From contig FP929140.1 in assembly GCA_000198515.1 (NCBI GenBank), positions 3,136,527 through 3,200,526 of the forward strand: a stretch of DNA of 64,000 nt. Direction: 5' to 3'. The notes beneath the pieces are model-generated. The model searched no databases. It was not told where the DNA came from and worked only from the letters and a program-made list of their open reading frames with translations. Shown here piece after piece: positions 1-8,908 of the stretch. Within the stretch, counting starts at the first letter, position 1. Each line of letters begins with the position of its first letter. This DNA is from a gamma proteobacterium HdN1 (GTDB taxonomy: Bacteria > Pseudomonadota > Gammaproteobacteria > Pseudomonadales > Ketobacteraceae). The position numbers were made by a program, and so were the translations under genes.

Positions 1-2
1 AG

Positions 3-374
3 GGCGCAATTGACACCCTCAAGCGCCACGGCGTTGCGGAAAAAGATATTGACGTCGTGCGCGTTCCCGGCGCATTTGAATTACCGCTGGCGGTAAAGAA
101 AGTTGCCGAAGCCAAAAAGCCCGACGCGATTATCGCTTTAGGCGCAGTCATTCGCGGCGGTACGCCCCACTTTGATTACGTTGCCGGCGAGTGCACCAAG
201 GGTTTGGCGAGTGTGATGATGGAGAGCGGCATTCCGGTTTCGTTTGGGGTATTGACCACGGACACGATTGAACAAGCCATCGAGCGATCTGGCACCAAAG
301 CCGGCAACAAAGGCGGCGATGCTGCCTTGGGCGCGTTGGAAATGGTCAGCGTTCTGCGTAATCTTGCAAAATAA
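3..374 (+). CDS. ribH: 6,7-dimethyl-8-ribityllumazine synthase, 5' end outside window
   Basis: This is the last 123 codons of lumazine synthase, which condenses the ribityl-aminopyrimidine with dihydroxybutanone phosphate in the penultimate step of riboflavin synthesis. The frame is open from the window edge, so the start lies upstream. Family signatures visible are the [14 protein letters not shown] segment with the catalytic histidine, [11 protein letters not shown], and a [12 protein letters not shown] phosphate-binding stretch near the C-terminus. It ends 9 bases before nusB, the usual ribH-nusB order in Proteobacteria, so the two are probably cotranscribed. The identification is secure; only the N-terminus is missing. 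Confidence 0.97.
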   Translation, partial: GAIDTLKRHGVAEKDIDVVRVPGAFELPLAVKKVAEAKKPDAIIALGAVIRGGTPHFDYVAGECTKGLASVMMESGIPVSFGVLTTDTIEQAIERSGTKAGNKGGDAALGALEMVSVLRNLAK

Positions 375-383
375 GAGGCGCCT

Positions 384-1028
384 GTGAACGAGAAACAACC
401 CCTTGACGATGCCTCTCACGAGGGGCACGCCAACGCTGCGTCTGCGTCGACAAAACCGCGTAATGAAAAACCGCGCACTGAAAAACCACGCACTGAAAAA
501 CCACGCAGTGAAAAACCACGCACTGAAAAACCACGCACTGAAAAACCAGAAGGCACGCGGATTGCTGCGCGGCGCAAAGCGCGTAGATTTATCATGCAGG
601 CCCTGTATCAGTGGCAAATGACTGGCGATAGCCTCTCTAGCATCGAAGCGCAGTTTCGCACCGATAACGACATGCGTAAGACCGATGTTGCCTATTTCCA
701 TGAGCTGCTACACGGGGTGCCTAGCTGTGTGGCGGATCTGGACAGCGCCATTTCCCCTTTTCTGGATCGTGAAATCACCGAGCTGGATCAGGTGGAACGC
801 GCGATACTGCGCTTGGCAACCTATGAGCTGCTCAAGCGCCAGGATATTCCCTACCGCGTGGCGATTAACGAGGGCATTGAGCTTGCCAAAACCTTCGGTG
901 CAACGGAAAGCCACAAATATGTGAATGGCGTTTTGGATAAAGTCGCCCAGCGTTTACGTTATCATGAAGTCAACGCGCAACGCTTAGAGCGAGCTGCGCA
1001 GCGGCAAAATCCTCCCGATAGCGACTAG
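384..1028 (+). CDS. nusB: Transcription antitermination factor NusB with repeat-built N-terminal extension
   Basis: NusB binds boxA RNA with NusE (S10) in rRNA antitermination complexes. The all-helical NusB core runs from about residue 60 ([16 protein letters not shown]) to about residue 195, with the typical [16 protein letters not shown] and [17 protein letters not shown] segments. At 214 residues the protein is far longer than the usual 130-160. The excess is an N-terminal tail holding five to six copies of the pentapeptide EKPRT/S, plus a short acidic C-terminal tail. The start is GTG, with GAGG just upstream. The tail is basic and probably disordered; what it does is unknown. It lies between ribH and thiL in the conserved order. 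Confidence 0.95.
   Translation: MNEKQPLDDASHEGHANAASASTKPRNEKPRTEKPRTEKPRSEKPRTEKPRTEKPEGTRIAARRKARRFIMQALYQWQMTGDSLSSIEAQFRTDNDMRKTDVAYFHELLHGVPSCVADLDSAISPFLDREITELDQVERAILRLATYELLKRQDIPYRVAINEGIELAKTFGATESHKYVNGVLDKVAQRLRYHEVNAQRLERAAQRQNPPDSD
464..549 (+). repeat. 15-bp tandem repeat inside nusB, about 5.7 copies
   Basis: The unit TGAAAAACCACGCAC is repeated in direct tandem at 464, 479, 494, 509 and 524, with a partial copy from 539. Copies differ by at most one or two bases, and a degenerate copy precedes the array at 449. The unit is a multiple of three, so copy number can change without breaking the nusB frame. Confidence 0.95.
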
Positions 1029-1113
1029 CTAGCCGTAGTTCGGCGCGTAGGGCTGAAGAGTCGCGAGTACGAGTAGAGGGTAAGAGCAGACAAAAATAGC
1101 AGCAGGGTGCGCA

Positions 1114-2109
1114 GTGGGCGAGTTTGATCTGATACGGGCGTATTTTCAGCCTCTCAATGAGTCGGTGGTGCAAAATACCCGCAAGGCAGATCACGGCCTT
1201 TTGCTTGGCATTGGCGACGATTGTGCGCTGTTGTCTTGTGTTGCAGAACCGGCGCTTGCAATGTCGCTGGATACGCTCGTCGAGGGCGTACACTTTCTTG
1301 CCGGAACAGATGCCGCAAGGCTCGGCCATAAAGCGCTCGCGGTCAACCTCAGCGATCTTGCCGCGATGGGCGCAGAACCGCGATGGTTCATGCTTGGGCT
1401 TACCTTTCCGCAAACCGATACCACTTGGCTTGCAGAATTTTCGCGTGGCTTGGCTCGCTTGGCGCACGAAGCGAAAATCTTGCTGATCGGCGGCGATACC
1501 ACCCGTGGCCCGCTTGCAATCACGCTGCAAGTGACCGGCGCGGTTCCGCCAAATCGGGCATTACGACGTGACGCCGCGCAAGTGGGCGACGATGTCTGGG
1601 TAAGCGGTACTTTGGGCCTCGCGGGGCTGGGCCTTGCTGCGCGCCAGCAGGCTTGGGCGGAAAGCGAACACACCCAGGCATGGTTCGATCGGCTGGAAAT
1701 CCCGCAGCCGCGCCTCGCTTTGGGGCTTGCCTTGCGCGGCATTGCGCACGCCTGCATTGACGTTTCGGACGGATTTTTGCAGGATTTGGCGCACATCTTA
1801 AAAGCCTCTGGCGTATCGGCCCGTTTGGATCTTGATGCGATTCCGGTTCCAGTGTGGGAGCCTTTGCACTTGGATTTGTCAGCCACGCTTTTTAGTCAGA
1901 GTGCTCTGCGCGATTTTTGTATACGCTGTGGCGACGATTATGAATTATGCTTTACTGCGCCATTCGCGCAGCGTGCGGCCATTGAAACGCTGTCCAAAAC
2001 GCTGTCTTTGCGATTGACGCGAGTAGGAATAATCGAAGCCGGTGCGGGCTTAATTGATCTTCAGGGCGTGGTGCTGGAAGCGCGCGGCTATCTCCATTTT
2101 CATGCGTAA
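1114..2109 (+). CDS. thiL: Thiamine-monophosphate kinase
   Basis: ThiL phosphorylates thiamine monophosphate to the active cofactor thiamine diphosphate in the cytosol. The 331-residue length is normal. An N-terminal GIGDDCALL metal/ATP motif, the SLDTLVEGVHF segment, NLSDLAAMGAEP and GGDTTRGP, all typical of the PurM/ThiL fold, are visible, followed by the CIDVSDGFLQDL and CGDDYEL motifs in the second half. The start is GTG at 1114; the spacer from nusB is 85 bases. It ends 14 bases before pgpA. The gene order nusB-thiL-pgpA is conserved in gamma- and betaproteobacteria, which supports the call. Confidence 0.96.
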   Translation: MGEFDLIRAYFQPLNESVVQNTRKADHGLLLGIGDDCALLSCVAEPALAMSLDTLVEGVHFLAGTDAARLGHKALAVNLSDLAAMGAEPRWFMLGLTFPQTDTTWLAEFSRGLARLAHEAKILLIGGDTTRGPLAITLQVTGAVPPNRALRRDAAQVGDDVWVSGTLGLAGLGLAARQQAWAESEHTQAWFDRLEIPQPRLALGLALRGIAHACIDVSDGFLQDLAHILKASGVSARLDLDAIPVPVWEPLHLDLSATLFSQSALRDFCIRCGDDYELCFTAPFAQRAAIETLSKTLSLRLTRVGIIEAGAGLIDLQGVVLEARGYLHFHA

Positions 2110-2123
2110 TCTTGAGAGTTTTT

Positions 2124-2600
2124 ATGGGCAGACCGATTACCCGCGAGGATATTCGCCATCCGTTCCACTGGTTAGCACTTGGGTTTGGCGCTGGCTTAGC
2201 CAAAAAAGCGCCCGGCACTTGGGGTTCTGTTGTGGGGGCGATTTTGTTTGCTCCCGCCATGTTGCTGCCGCTATGGTGTTATGCGTTGTTGCTGCTTGTC
2301 GCGGCCGTAGCGGGGATTTATATTTGCGACAAAACCGCACGCGATTGGGGCGTTGGTGATCACGGTGCGATCGTCTGGGATGAAGTTGCCGGTATGGGCA
2401 TTGCCTTGTTTGCACTGCCGCTGACCATTGGTTCGGTGGTGATGGCTTTCGCGGCATTTCGGTTGTTTGACATCTGGAAGCCGTGGCCCGTGGGTGCGCT
2501 GGATCGTAGCCTGCGTGGTGGTTTTGGAATCATGATGGATGATTTGGCCGCCGGCGTTCTCGCCGCGCTTCTCTGCCACTTTGTGTTCTGGGTTCTTTAA
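2124..2600 (+). CDS. pgpA: Phosphatidylglycerophosphatase A
   Basis: This inner-membrane phosphatase converts phosphatidylglycerol phosphate to phosphatidylglycerol. The 158-residue product has the family's KKAPGTWGS segment near the N-terminus, an IVWDEVAGM motif, FRLFDIWKPWP and a C-terminal DDLAAG motif, spread over about four membrane segments. I take the ATG at 2124 (MGRPITRED) rather than the in-frame TTG at 2112, because a GAGAG stretch sits just upstream and homologues begin near this point. The stop codon overlaps the next start (TAATG), so the downstream peptidase is probably translationally coupled. Confidence 0.93.
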   Translation: MGRPITREDIRHPFHWLALGFGAGLAKKAPGTWGSVVGAILFAPAMLLPLWCYALLLLVAAVAGIYICDKTARDWGVGDHGAIVWDEVAGMGIALFALPLTIGSVVMAFAAFRLFDIWKPWPVGALDRSLRGGFGIMMDDLAAGVLAALLCHFVFWVL

Positions 2601-4210
2601 TGGGTGTAGGCCGTACTCGCGCTGAAGGCGCTATCGGTGTTCGTTTCCTTCCGTATCGATTATTTATTTGCTTAGCGTTATGGCTCTCCGCGAGCTTTTT
2701 ATCGAATGTCTATGCGCTTGATTCTTTGGCGAAACCACCCGCGCCGCAGGTGTTGTTGCCGCTGGAGCAGAATGGCTACACTCGCATCAGCCATTCGTTT
2801 GAGGTATCTCGCTATCTGCAATTTCTCGCCCGAACCTATCCCGAAGCGCGCTATGAAACGCTCGGAAAATCGGTGCAAGGGCGCGTGGTAGATGCGCTGA
2901 TTGTGGCGCGCAATACTGTTTCTGCGCGGGATCGTGCTGCTGATGATCGTGCCGCTAATAATCCCACGCCAACTCATATAACGGTGATGCTGGTGGGCGG
3001 ACAGCATGGCGCGGCTGAACCAGCGACTACTGAGGCGATGTTAAGCATTGCAAAGGAAGTGTTGAGCGGCGATCTGAATTTTTTGCTGGATACGATCACT
3101 CTGATTTTGATTCCTAACGTCAACCCTGATGGACGCGACCTTGGCTATCGAAGTAACGCTAATCATGTGAATATCAACACCGACTTTGTTCGCCTAGAAC
3201 AGCCGGAGTCGCAGGTTTTAGTCGACGCCTTAAACCACTTTCAGCCTGACGTAGTGCTGGATTCGCATGAGTCTGCCGTGTTGAAGGTGAAATCGCTCGC
3301 AAAGCAAGGTTTTCTCACTGATTTTTACGCCCAGTTTGAGGGTGCAAATAATCCCGCGTTGCCGACGATGACCCGCCAGTGGCTTACCGAGCAAATTCTG
3401 CCAGAGTTGATTCAGCGAACCACACGGCAAGGTTTGCCTGCCAACCGCTATATTGGTGAAATCACCAGTATCCACCAGCCGATTACCGATGGTGGTTTAA
3501 CCGTGCGTAATTTTCGTAATCGGGTGGGCTTGAGTGGCGTGCTGTCTTTTTTACTGGAAACTCGGTTGGATTCCAAACTGGGAGACTATCCGAGTTATCG
3601 CAACATTCGAGCGCGCGTGCAGCGGCAGTTGGTATGCCTGCGGATTTTTCTTGAGGTCGTGCACGCGCAACGCGAGGCGTTCAAGGCGCAGGTTTTAGCG
3701 CTCCGAACCGCGGAAGTAACGGAACCGCAATCAGTTCGATTGTCTGCCCGCTATGTGTTGGATAAGCGTCATCCTCAAGTGGCGATTCCGTTGCGTAGGT
3801 TGGATGATCAGCAGTTGCAAACGCTGATTTTTGCAGACCATCGTGCGCTACACTTTGGCCCATCGCTGCAGGTGCCTCGTTATTACGCGGTAACCGCTCA
3901 TCAGCAAAAAATCGCGGAATATCTGCAAAAAAATCACATTCGCTATGATGTGTTAACGAGCCCGCGCGAAGTAGACGCCGAGATCAACCAGTATCGTCGA
4001 AGCCAAGGAGCTGAAGCTACGCTTGCAAAATCGAGAAGGGAGCTTCGGCGCATTGCCGCAGGTAGCTTGTGGGTTGATCTTTCGCAGCCGCTTGCAAGAT
4101 TGGCGATGGTGCTGCTAGATCCGAGATCCAGCAGCAGTGTGTTTCTAGCACCTGACTATGCGCCACTGTGGGCGCCAGATCAGGACTTTTTTATTCTTGC
4201 TGTGCCTTAG
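2600..4210 (+). CDS. Exported M14-family zinc carboxypeptidase
   Basis: This looks like a secreted or periplasmic metallocarboxypeptidase of family M14. Residues about 18-40 form a signal peptide ending near VYA. The catalytic domain begins near residue 65 (SRYLQFLARTYPEARYETLGKS has the family look). Zinc ligands are visible in GGQHGAAEP (His and Glu of the HxxE motif) and in VVLDSHES (third ligand). NVNPDGRD and VNININ-like HVNINTDF follow the family pattern, though the usual Arg of NRD is Thr here. The C-terminal third (about 360-536) matches no domain I know. Substrate is unknown; a peptidoglycan or peptide role is inference. The start overlaps the pgpA stop by one base. Confidence 0.85.
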   Translation: MGVGRTRAEGAIGVRFLPYRLFICLALWLSASFLSNVYALDSLAKPPAPQVLLPLEQNGYTRISHSFEVSRYLQFLARTYPEARYETLGKSVQGRVVDALIVARNTVSARDRAADDRAANNPTPTHITVMLVGGQHGAAEPATTEAMLSIAKEVLSGDLNFLLDTITLILIPNVNPDGRDLGYRSNANHVNINTDFVRLEQPESQVLVDALNHFQPDVVLDSHESAVLKVKSLAKQGFLTDFYAQFEGANNPALPTMTRQWLTEQILPELIQRTTRQGLPANRYIGEITSIHQPITDGGLTVRNFRNRVGLSGVLSFLLETRLDSKLGDYPSYRNIRARVQRQLVCLRIFLEVVHAQREAFKAQVLALRTAEVTEPQSVRLSARYVLDKRHPQVAIPLRRLDDQQLQTLIFADHRALHFGPSLQVPRYYAVTAHQQKIAEYLQKNHIRYDVLTSPREVDAEINQYRRSQGAEATLAKSRRELRRIAAGSLWVDLSQPLARLAMVLLDPRSSSSVFLAPDYAPLWAPDQDFFILAVP

Positions 4211-4244
4211 ACGTTGCGGTGCCTTAGGCGTTGCGGTGCGTGCC
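4194..4244 (+). repeat. 17-bp tandem repeat over the M14 gene's stop codon
   Basis: Three consecutive 17-bp units occur at 4194-4210, 4211-4227 and 4228-4244. The first contains the stop codon of the peptidase gene, and the second repeats its GGTGCCTTAG-type end. The third copy is degenerate at its 3' side. The array lies between two convergent genes. Confidence 0.75.
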
Positions 4245-4280
4245 TTCGACGCTCTGCTACGGCATTAGACCTCGGCGCTC

Positions 4281-4763
4281 TTAGCGTGCCAGAATCGTTT
4301 TGCCGCTCTTGGTGGTAATGATCAGCGCACCGGTCGAGTCAAACTCATAGCTCACTACTTCTTGGAGTAAGTCGAGCAAGCGGCGCTCTTGATCCATCAG
4401 CGCGGGCGGGCAGGCCATCATGGTGAGGCCCCCCACGTTGATCGTAAGTTTGTTGCCCGTGGCTTGATAAGAGGCGATCAAGCGGTTGCAGGTGGCACTT
4501 CCGGAGAGCTGGCCTTCTTTACCAAACAGCAGGGTCGCGTGAGAGCTGTCGATGATGCCACGGCTGGCGATATCTTCGATCACCCACTCGCGCTCGGTGA
4601 GCTGGGGGGAAGCGGTTTTCTGGAGAGTGCTTTTTTGCGAACTGTTTTCTTGCGAGCTGCTTTTTTGCGGATCAGTGGTCATTGTGGCGCAGGCGCTCAA
4701 GAATGTCGGGGTTGCGAGCAGAAGTGCGATGGAAAGGGGCTTGGCGGATAACGTGAGCTTCAT
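4281..4763 (-). CDS. META-domain (HslJ-like) lipoprotein
   Basis: This is a predicted lipoprotein of 160 residues with a META/HslJ domain. The signal peptide ends in a lipobox, with LSAC placing the lipidated cysteine at residue 25. A Ser/Gln/Lys-rich linker (about 33-55) carries a repeated SSQ/LQK pattern. The domain (about 56-158) shows the family's WVIEDIASRGII start, a SGSATCNRLIASYQ segment with the conserved Gly and Cys-Asn, TMMACP, and ERRLLDLLQ. HslJ-type proteins are linked to stress and antibiotic tolerance, but no enzymatic role is established. It is convergent with the M14 peptidase and stands alone. Confidence 0.88.
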   Translation of the reverse strand: MKLTLSAKPLSIALLLATPTFLSACATMTTDPQKSSSQENSSQKSTLQKTASPQLTEREWVIEDIASRGIIDSSHATLLFGKEGQLSGSATCNRLIASYQATGNKLTINVGGLTMMACPPALMDQERRLLDLLQEVVSYEFDSTGALIITTKSGKTILAR

Positions 4764-4905
4764 GATAAGTGAGTGCTTCCATCTGTCTGAAATTGGCGCT
4801 CAAGTATAGCGGATTTTGGCCGACACGGAGAGGTAAGACTTTCGTGTGTCAGACTTTCGTGGCGAACGCGCTGGCGTTCCGCAGAACCCGCTTGAGGTGT
4901 AGCGT

Positions 4906-6279
4906 ATGAAAATCCTTGAGTCTTCCCTGTTGTTTTCTGCGGCGGCTTCTTCACGAACCATGACCGCTACTCTGCGTGGTGCGACGCTAAGCGCTCCACA
5001 AATGACCAATGCCGCCACCTCGGGCCGAGGGGGTGGTGCAGAGAGCGGCATGTTTTTTAATCAGAGCTTGCAGGCGGGCTCGTCCAGCAACACGCTGGCT
5101 CAGTCGCAGTGGGCGCCGGCAGGCGCTTTAGCAGCGCCTACCGGCGCATCCAAAGAGGCGGGGAGGGTGCTTGCAGGCATTACCACACAGGTTAGCCAGC
5201 AACAACAAATCAATCTGTTTTCCTCGGTTGCAGGCCAAATGACAAGCGCAGGTCAGGCGGGTGCGACGTATTCGCGCAGCGGTGCGGTGTCGGCCTATCA
5301 GATGCGTGATGAACAGCAGATGGTGAGTTACCAGATTGCAGGATCTTTACGTTTAGATGATGGGCGGCAGCTGGATTTTAGTATCAACGGCAGTATGAGC
5401 CGCTATTTCCGCCTTGAGGAAGCTTCAGGCAGCTATGCGTCGAACGCACAGCGCAAAGACCCATTGGTTGTGAATTTCGGGGGTGGGAGCGTAAACCTTA
5501 CTGAAAAATCGTTCGCCTTTGATCTTGCAGGGGATGGCCAAAAGCAGGAGGTTTCCTTCGCAACGGGCGGGAGCGGATTCCTATTTCTGGATAAAAATAA
5601 CAACGGCAGCCTTGATGATGGTACGGAGTTATTTGGAGTGAAATCGGGCGATGGCTTTGCGGATCTGGCCAAATACGATGAGGATGGTAACGGCTTTATT
5701 GACGAAAATGATTCGGTTTTTAAGCAGTTGCGCGTTGTGTCGCGTGATGAAAAAGGCAAGGATAGCGTCTACGATCTGAGCTCTCTTGGTGTTGAGGCGA
5801 TCGGCTTGCAAAGCGTTGCGACTCCCATGGCGCTGAATAGTACGATGCAGCATTCCTTGGGAGAGTTGCGCGCAACTGGGGTGGGTGTCCATGCTTCAGG
5901 GGCAGTTTTTACCGTCCAACAGGTTGATCTGACCTTGCGTGATGAATTCCAAGAACGTCGTTTTGAGTTGAGTTTTGAGGCGCAAGTATCGCAAGGGCAA
6001 GCAGCGCAGAGCGGCGCCTCTCAAAGTGTTGCTCTGCAGAATAGGCCGCAAGGAGGGTTGCCGGAGGTGAGTATCCCAGAGGATATTGAAGACGCATTGC
6101 AGCGCTTAAGAGAAATGACGAGCGAGCTTAACGCGCGCTATCAATCGCATGCGGAACCTGCCGATGAGGGCAAAGGTTATAAGAGTTTGCTTCAGCAATT
6201 GCTTGAGCGGCTTGAAAAATATGTGCAAGAAACGCGTGAAGATCGCAAGGAAAAGCAAAACTCAACATCAATGGCTTAG
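4906..6279 (+). CDS. Large protein with paired EF-hand-like calcium loops
   Basis: I do not recognise a named family for the whole 457-residue protein. The first 130 residues are low-complexity, rich in Ala, Gly, Ser and Gln. Residues about 185-270 carry a block seen in several proteobacterial surface proteins: FDLAGDGQ, then a DxNxNG loop at Asp229-Glu241 (DKNNNGSLDDGTE), then a second loop at Asp258-Asp269 (DEDGNGFIDEND). Both look able to bind calcium. The C-terminus (about 395-450) is charged and probably coiled-coil. There is no clear signal peptide; the N-terminus (MKILESSLLFSAAA) is only weakly hydrophobic. A role at the cell surface or in flagellar assembly would be guesswork. Confidence 0.75.
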   Translation: MKILESSLLFSAAASSRTMTATLRGATLSAPQMTNAATSGRGGGAESGMFFNQSLQAGSSSNTLAQSQWAPAGALAAPTGASKEAGRVLAGITTQVSQQQQINLFSSVAGQMTSAGQAGATYSRSGAVSAYQMRDEQQMVSYQIAGSLRLDDGRQLDFSINGSMSRYFRLEEASGSYASNAQRKDPLVVNFGGGSVNLTEKSFAFDLAGDGQKQEVSFATGGSGFLFLDKNNNGSLDDGTELFGVKSGDGFADLAKYDEDGNGFIDENDSVFKQLRVVSRDEKGKDSVYDLSSLGVEAIGLQSVATPMALNSTMQHSLGELRATGVGVHASGAVFTVQQVDLTLRDEFQERRFELSFEAQVSQGQAAQSGASQSVALQNRPQGGLPEVSIPEDIEDALQRLREMTSELNARYQSHAEPADEGKGYKSLLQQLLERLEKYVQETREDRKEKQNSTSMA

Positions 6280-6394
6280 CTGAATTGTGGATTAGTTCCG
6301 CGACAAATGAAAAATAATTTTTGCACGTGAAAACGCGCCAAGATTGGCGTATTCGCAGAGTTGCAATATAGTTATACCTTGAGAGTATTGTTGT

Positions 6395-7579
6395 GTGGCA
6401 AGTATTCCTTTCAGGGTGGCCGTTTTGCGTAACTTCTTCAGAAATCACATCGCCTCCACGAGCAGGCGGTCGCGCCCTTTGGCAGTGGCGCTGGTGCTGA
6501 CGCTTACACTTTCCGTGGGCGTTGGTGCCACAAATCAAGCGGATGCCGCAACCACGGCACCTAATAAGGCTCGCGTTTCGCAGCAGCAGGCAAAGAGACC
6601 GGCGGCTGTTAAAAAAACGCAGGTAAAACGGGCGCAGGTAAAACGGGTAGCTAAGTCGCGCCATGTTGCAAAAAAACCAGTTCGCAGGGTGACGCGCGCG
6701 CGCGTGGCGGCCGCTGGAGCCGCTGCAGCGACGGCTGCCGCGGTTCATCAAACCATTACCTACGAAACGCGGTCTTCGTCCATGCTTGGACGCCCGGGTT
6801 TGCAGTCACGGGCTGCGCTGGTAATGGATGCGGATACAGGCGAAATTTTGTACGGGAAGAATTCCAACGAGACGGTGCCGATCGCGTCGATTACGAAGCT
6901 GATGACGGCCATTGTTGTGCTGGATGCCGGTCAGTCGATGCACGAAATTCTGACCATTACCAATGACGATGTAGACACGCTGCGCCATTCTTCCTCGCGT
7001 TTGCGCGTCGGTACGCGCCTGCCGCGTGGAGAAATGATGCATCTGGCGTTGATGTCCTCCGAAAATCGCGCAGCTTCAGCGCTAATCCGCAATTACCCAG
7101 GTGGCTTGCAGGCAGGCTTGCGGGCAATGAACGCAAAGGCCGCCGAGCTTGGTATGACGAGCAGCCATTTTTATGACGGCACCGGTTTGAATGGCGGCAA
7201 TCGTGCCTCTCTGTTCGACCTTGCGAAAATGGTCAAAGCGGCGAACACTTACCCAGAAATCCATGACTACAGTACCAGTTCCTCAGCAATGGTTTCGGTG
7301 GCAGGCTATCGAAATCAACTCAGGTACGTGAATACCAATCCGTTGGTAAACAATTCCGGTTGGGACATTGGCGTAACCAAAACGGGCTACATCCGTGAAG
7401 CGGGCAAGTGTCTGGTGATGCAGGCGCGGATTGGCGCAACCAATACCGTGTTGGTGCTGATGGATTCTTGGGGTGCTCAGACCCGTGTTGGCGATGCCAA
7501 CCGCGTGAAGCACTGGATGGAGACTTCGGGCCGTCTTGTAACCTCTTCAGAGCGGCGTGTGGGCGATCATCGGCTTTAG
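6395..7579 (+). CDS. pbpG: D-alanyl-D-alanine endopeptidase, PBP7 type
   Basis: This periplasmic penicillin-binding protein (S11 family) cleaves D-Ala-meso-DAP cross-links in peptidoglycan. All three active-site motifs are intact: SxxK as SITK (Ser165-Lys168), SxN as SEN (Ser222-Asn224) and KTG at 329-331. The N-terminus has an export signal (about 27-51), then an unusually long basic, Ala/Lys/Arg-rich linker to about residue 118, containing an exact 15-bp duplication (QVKRA twice). The linker may bind anionic wall polymers, which is inference. The start is GTG at 6395 with GAGAG upstream. A strong hairpin lies about 85 bases past the stop. Without the C-terminal PBP5 domain, PBP7/8 is the better match than DacA. 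Confidence 0.9.
   Translation: MASIPFRVAVLRNFFRNHIASTSRRSRPLAVALVLTLTLSVGVGATNQADAATTAPNKARVSQQQAKRPAAVKKTQVKRAQVKRVAKSRHVAKKPVRRVTRARVAAAGAAAATAAAVHQTITYETRSSSMLGRPGLQSRAALVMDADTGEILYGKNSNETVPIASITKLMTAIVVLDAGQSMHEILTITNDDVDTLRHSSSRLRVGTRLPRGEMMHLALMSSENRAASALIRNYPGGLQAGLRAMNAKAAELGMTSSHFYDGTGLNGGNRASLFDLAKMVKAANTYPEIHDYSTSSSAMVSVAGYRNQLRYVNTNPLVNNSGWDIGVTKTGYIREAGKCLVMQARIGATNTVLVLMDSWGAQTRVGDANRVKHWMETSGRLVTSSERRVGDHRL
6618..6647 (+). repeat. Exact 15-bp tandem duplication inside pbpG
   Basis: CGCAGGTAAAACGGG occurs at 6618-6632 and again, identically, at 6633-6647. It keeps the frame and doubles the QVKRA pentapeptide in the basic linker. Confidence 0.95.
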
Positions 7580-7662
7580 CCTTAGCCCATCTTTGGTTCC
7601 TTGGTGGATGCTTTATGCACGATTAGATTTTTGGCTACACTCGGTGCCATTAAAAACGTAGA

Positions 7663-7701
7663 CAACGCAAACAGGCCGCTTAAAGCGGCCTGTTTGCGTT
7701 G
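7663..7701 (+). terminator. Perfect 18-bp-stem hairpin after pbpG
   Basis: Arms 7663-7680 and 7684-7701 are exact reverse complements around a 3-base TAA centre. No T-run follows on the plus strand; a short T-run exists on the minus-strand side (7652-7659). It probably ends pbpG transcription or protects the message, but it could equally be a small palindromic repeat element. Confidence 0.6.
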
Positions 7702-7799
7702 AAATCGCGCGTTTTGCCACCACCTTATGCTTATACGATTGAGTCGGTCGCGGTTGGCCGTGTTTAGGGCGGCTGCGCATTGAGGCAGGAGGATGAGTG

Positions 7800-8828
7800 G
7801 TGTCCAAAGACTATTATTCGACGCTCGGCGTTGCCCGAGACGCGAGCGCTGCTGATATCAAAAAGGCTTACCGCAGGCTTGCGCGGCAATACCATCCAGA
7901 CAAAAACAAAGCGCCGGATGCAGAAGAGCACTTCAAGGCCGTAGGCGAAGCCTATGAGGTGCTGTCCGACGCAGAAAAGCGTGCAGCTTACGACCAGTTT
8001 GGCTCGGATGGTTTTGGAGGCGGTGGAGCGCATGGATGGCAGAGTGGCGCTCGGGGATCGGGATTCGGCGCGGATGGATTTGGAAGCGGTAGCTTTGATT
8101 CAGCAGCATTTGCAGATATTTTCGAAAACCTGTTTCGCAATCAAAAAAGCGGGCGGCACGCAAAAGGCAAGGGCGCAGGTGCTAATCCGTTCGGCGGTGG
8201 CTTCGATTTTAACAGTGGGGCCGAGCAGGGGCGCGATCTGCACATGAAGCTGGATCTTAGCTTGGAGGAGGCGTTTCACGGCTGTACGCGAAGGATTCGA
8301 ATCAACTCACCCGTTCGCGAACGTAGTACGGGTAAAGTCACTGAGAAGCTTAAAACCCTTCAGGTGCAGGTGCCTGCAGGGGTTCTGCAGGGCCAGCGCA
8401 TCCGCATGAAAAACCAAGGCTCGCCCGGCCCGCACAATGCGGTAAACGGCCATTTGTATCTGGAAGCCAATATTTTGCCCCACACGATGTTCCAGCTGGA
8501 CGGGCGTGATATTACCGTGAAGTTGCCGGTTGCGCCGTGGGAGGCGATGCTAGGTGCCTCTTTGAAGGTGCCGACGCTGGATGGCGAGATGAATCTCAAG
8601 ATCCCCGCGCACTCGCAGAACGGCAAGCGTTTTCGTTTGAAAGGGCGGGGAATGCCGGGCGCGACGCCGGGGGATTTTTTTGTGGTTTTGGATGTGGTGC
8701 TCCCCGATGCAAGTGATGAGAAGGCGCGGGAGCTGTATCAGGAAATGGCGAAAACCATGGCTTTTGATCCGCGTGCGGCTTGGGGTGGTTCTGCTCACGC
8801 TGGCAAGGGCGGGCGGCATGCGCACTGA
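7800..8828 (+). CDS. cbpA: CbpA-like DnaJ (type II J-domain co-chaperone)
   Basis: This J-domain protein stimulates DnaK ATPase. The J-domain is residues 1-70, with HPD at 32-34; a Gly/Phe-rich linker follows (about 75-110), then two C-terminal substrate-binding domains (about 145-325). The CxxCxGxG zinc-finger repeats of DnaJ itself are absent, which makes this a type II/CbpA-like protein. I prefer the GTG at 7800 to the adjacent in-frame GTG at 7797, because AGGAGG at 7787-7792 is then spaced 7 bases away. No cbpM follows; a terminator closes the unit directly downstream. DnaJ2 naming is equally possible. Confidence 0.88.
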   Translation: MSKDYYSTLGVARDASAADIKKAYRRLARQYHPDKNKAPDAEEHFKAVGEAYEVLSDAEKRAAYDQFGSDGFGGGGAHGWQSGARGSGFGADGFGSGSFDSAAFADIFENLFRNQKSGRHAKGKGAGANPFGGGFDFNSGAEQGRDLHMKLDLSLEEAFHGCTRRIRINSPVRERSTGKVTEKLKTLQVQVPAGVLQGQRIRMKNQGSPGPHNAVNGHLYLEANILPHTMFQLDGRDITVKLPVAPWEAMLGASLKVPTLDGEMNLKIPAHSQNGKRFRLKGRGMPGATPGDFFVVLDVVLPDASDEKARELYQEMAKTMAFDPRAAWGGSAHAGKGGRHAH

Positions 8829-8852
8829 TTGGCGTTGATCTTCGGGCGCAAC

Positions 8853-8889
8853 AAAAAAGGCCACCCCGTTTTAGCGGGGCAGCCTTTTT
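8853..8889 (+). terminator. Bidirectional rho-independent terminator
   Basis: A-rich flank, GGC, CCCCG, a TTTTAG loop, CGGGG, GCC and a T-run form a classical intrinsic terminator readable from both strands. It lies between the convergent cbpA-like and pntB genes and serves both. Confidence 0.9.
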
Positions 8890-8908
8890 GTACCGCAGTG
8901 CAGGGCGC

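Noticed and set aside
464-549. CRISPR-like or regulatory direct repeats
   Set aside because: The 15-bp units are contiguous, without spacers, and in frame within nusB.
138-701. 187-codon minus-strand open frame over ribH and nusB
   Set aside because: Antisense to two secure genes; its FFSAW repeats are only the nusB 15-bp array read backwards.
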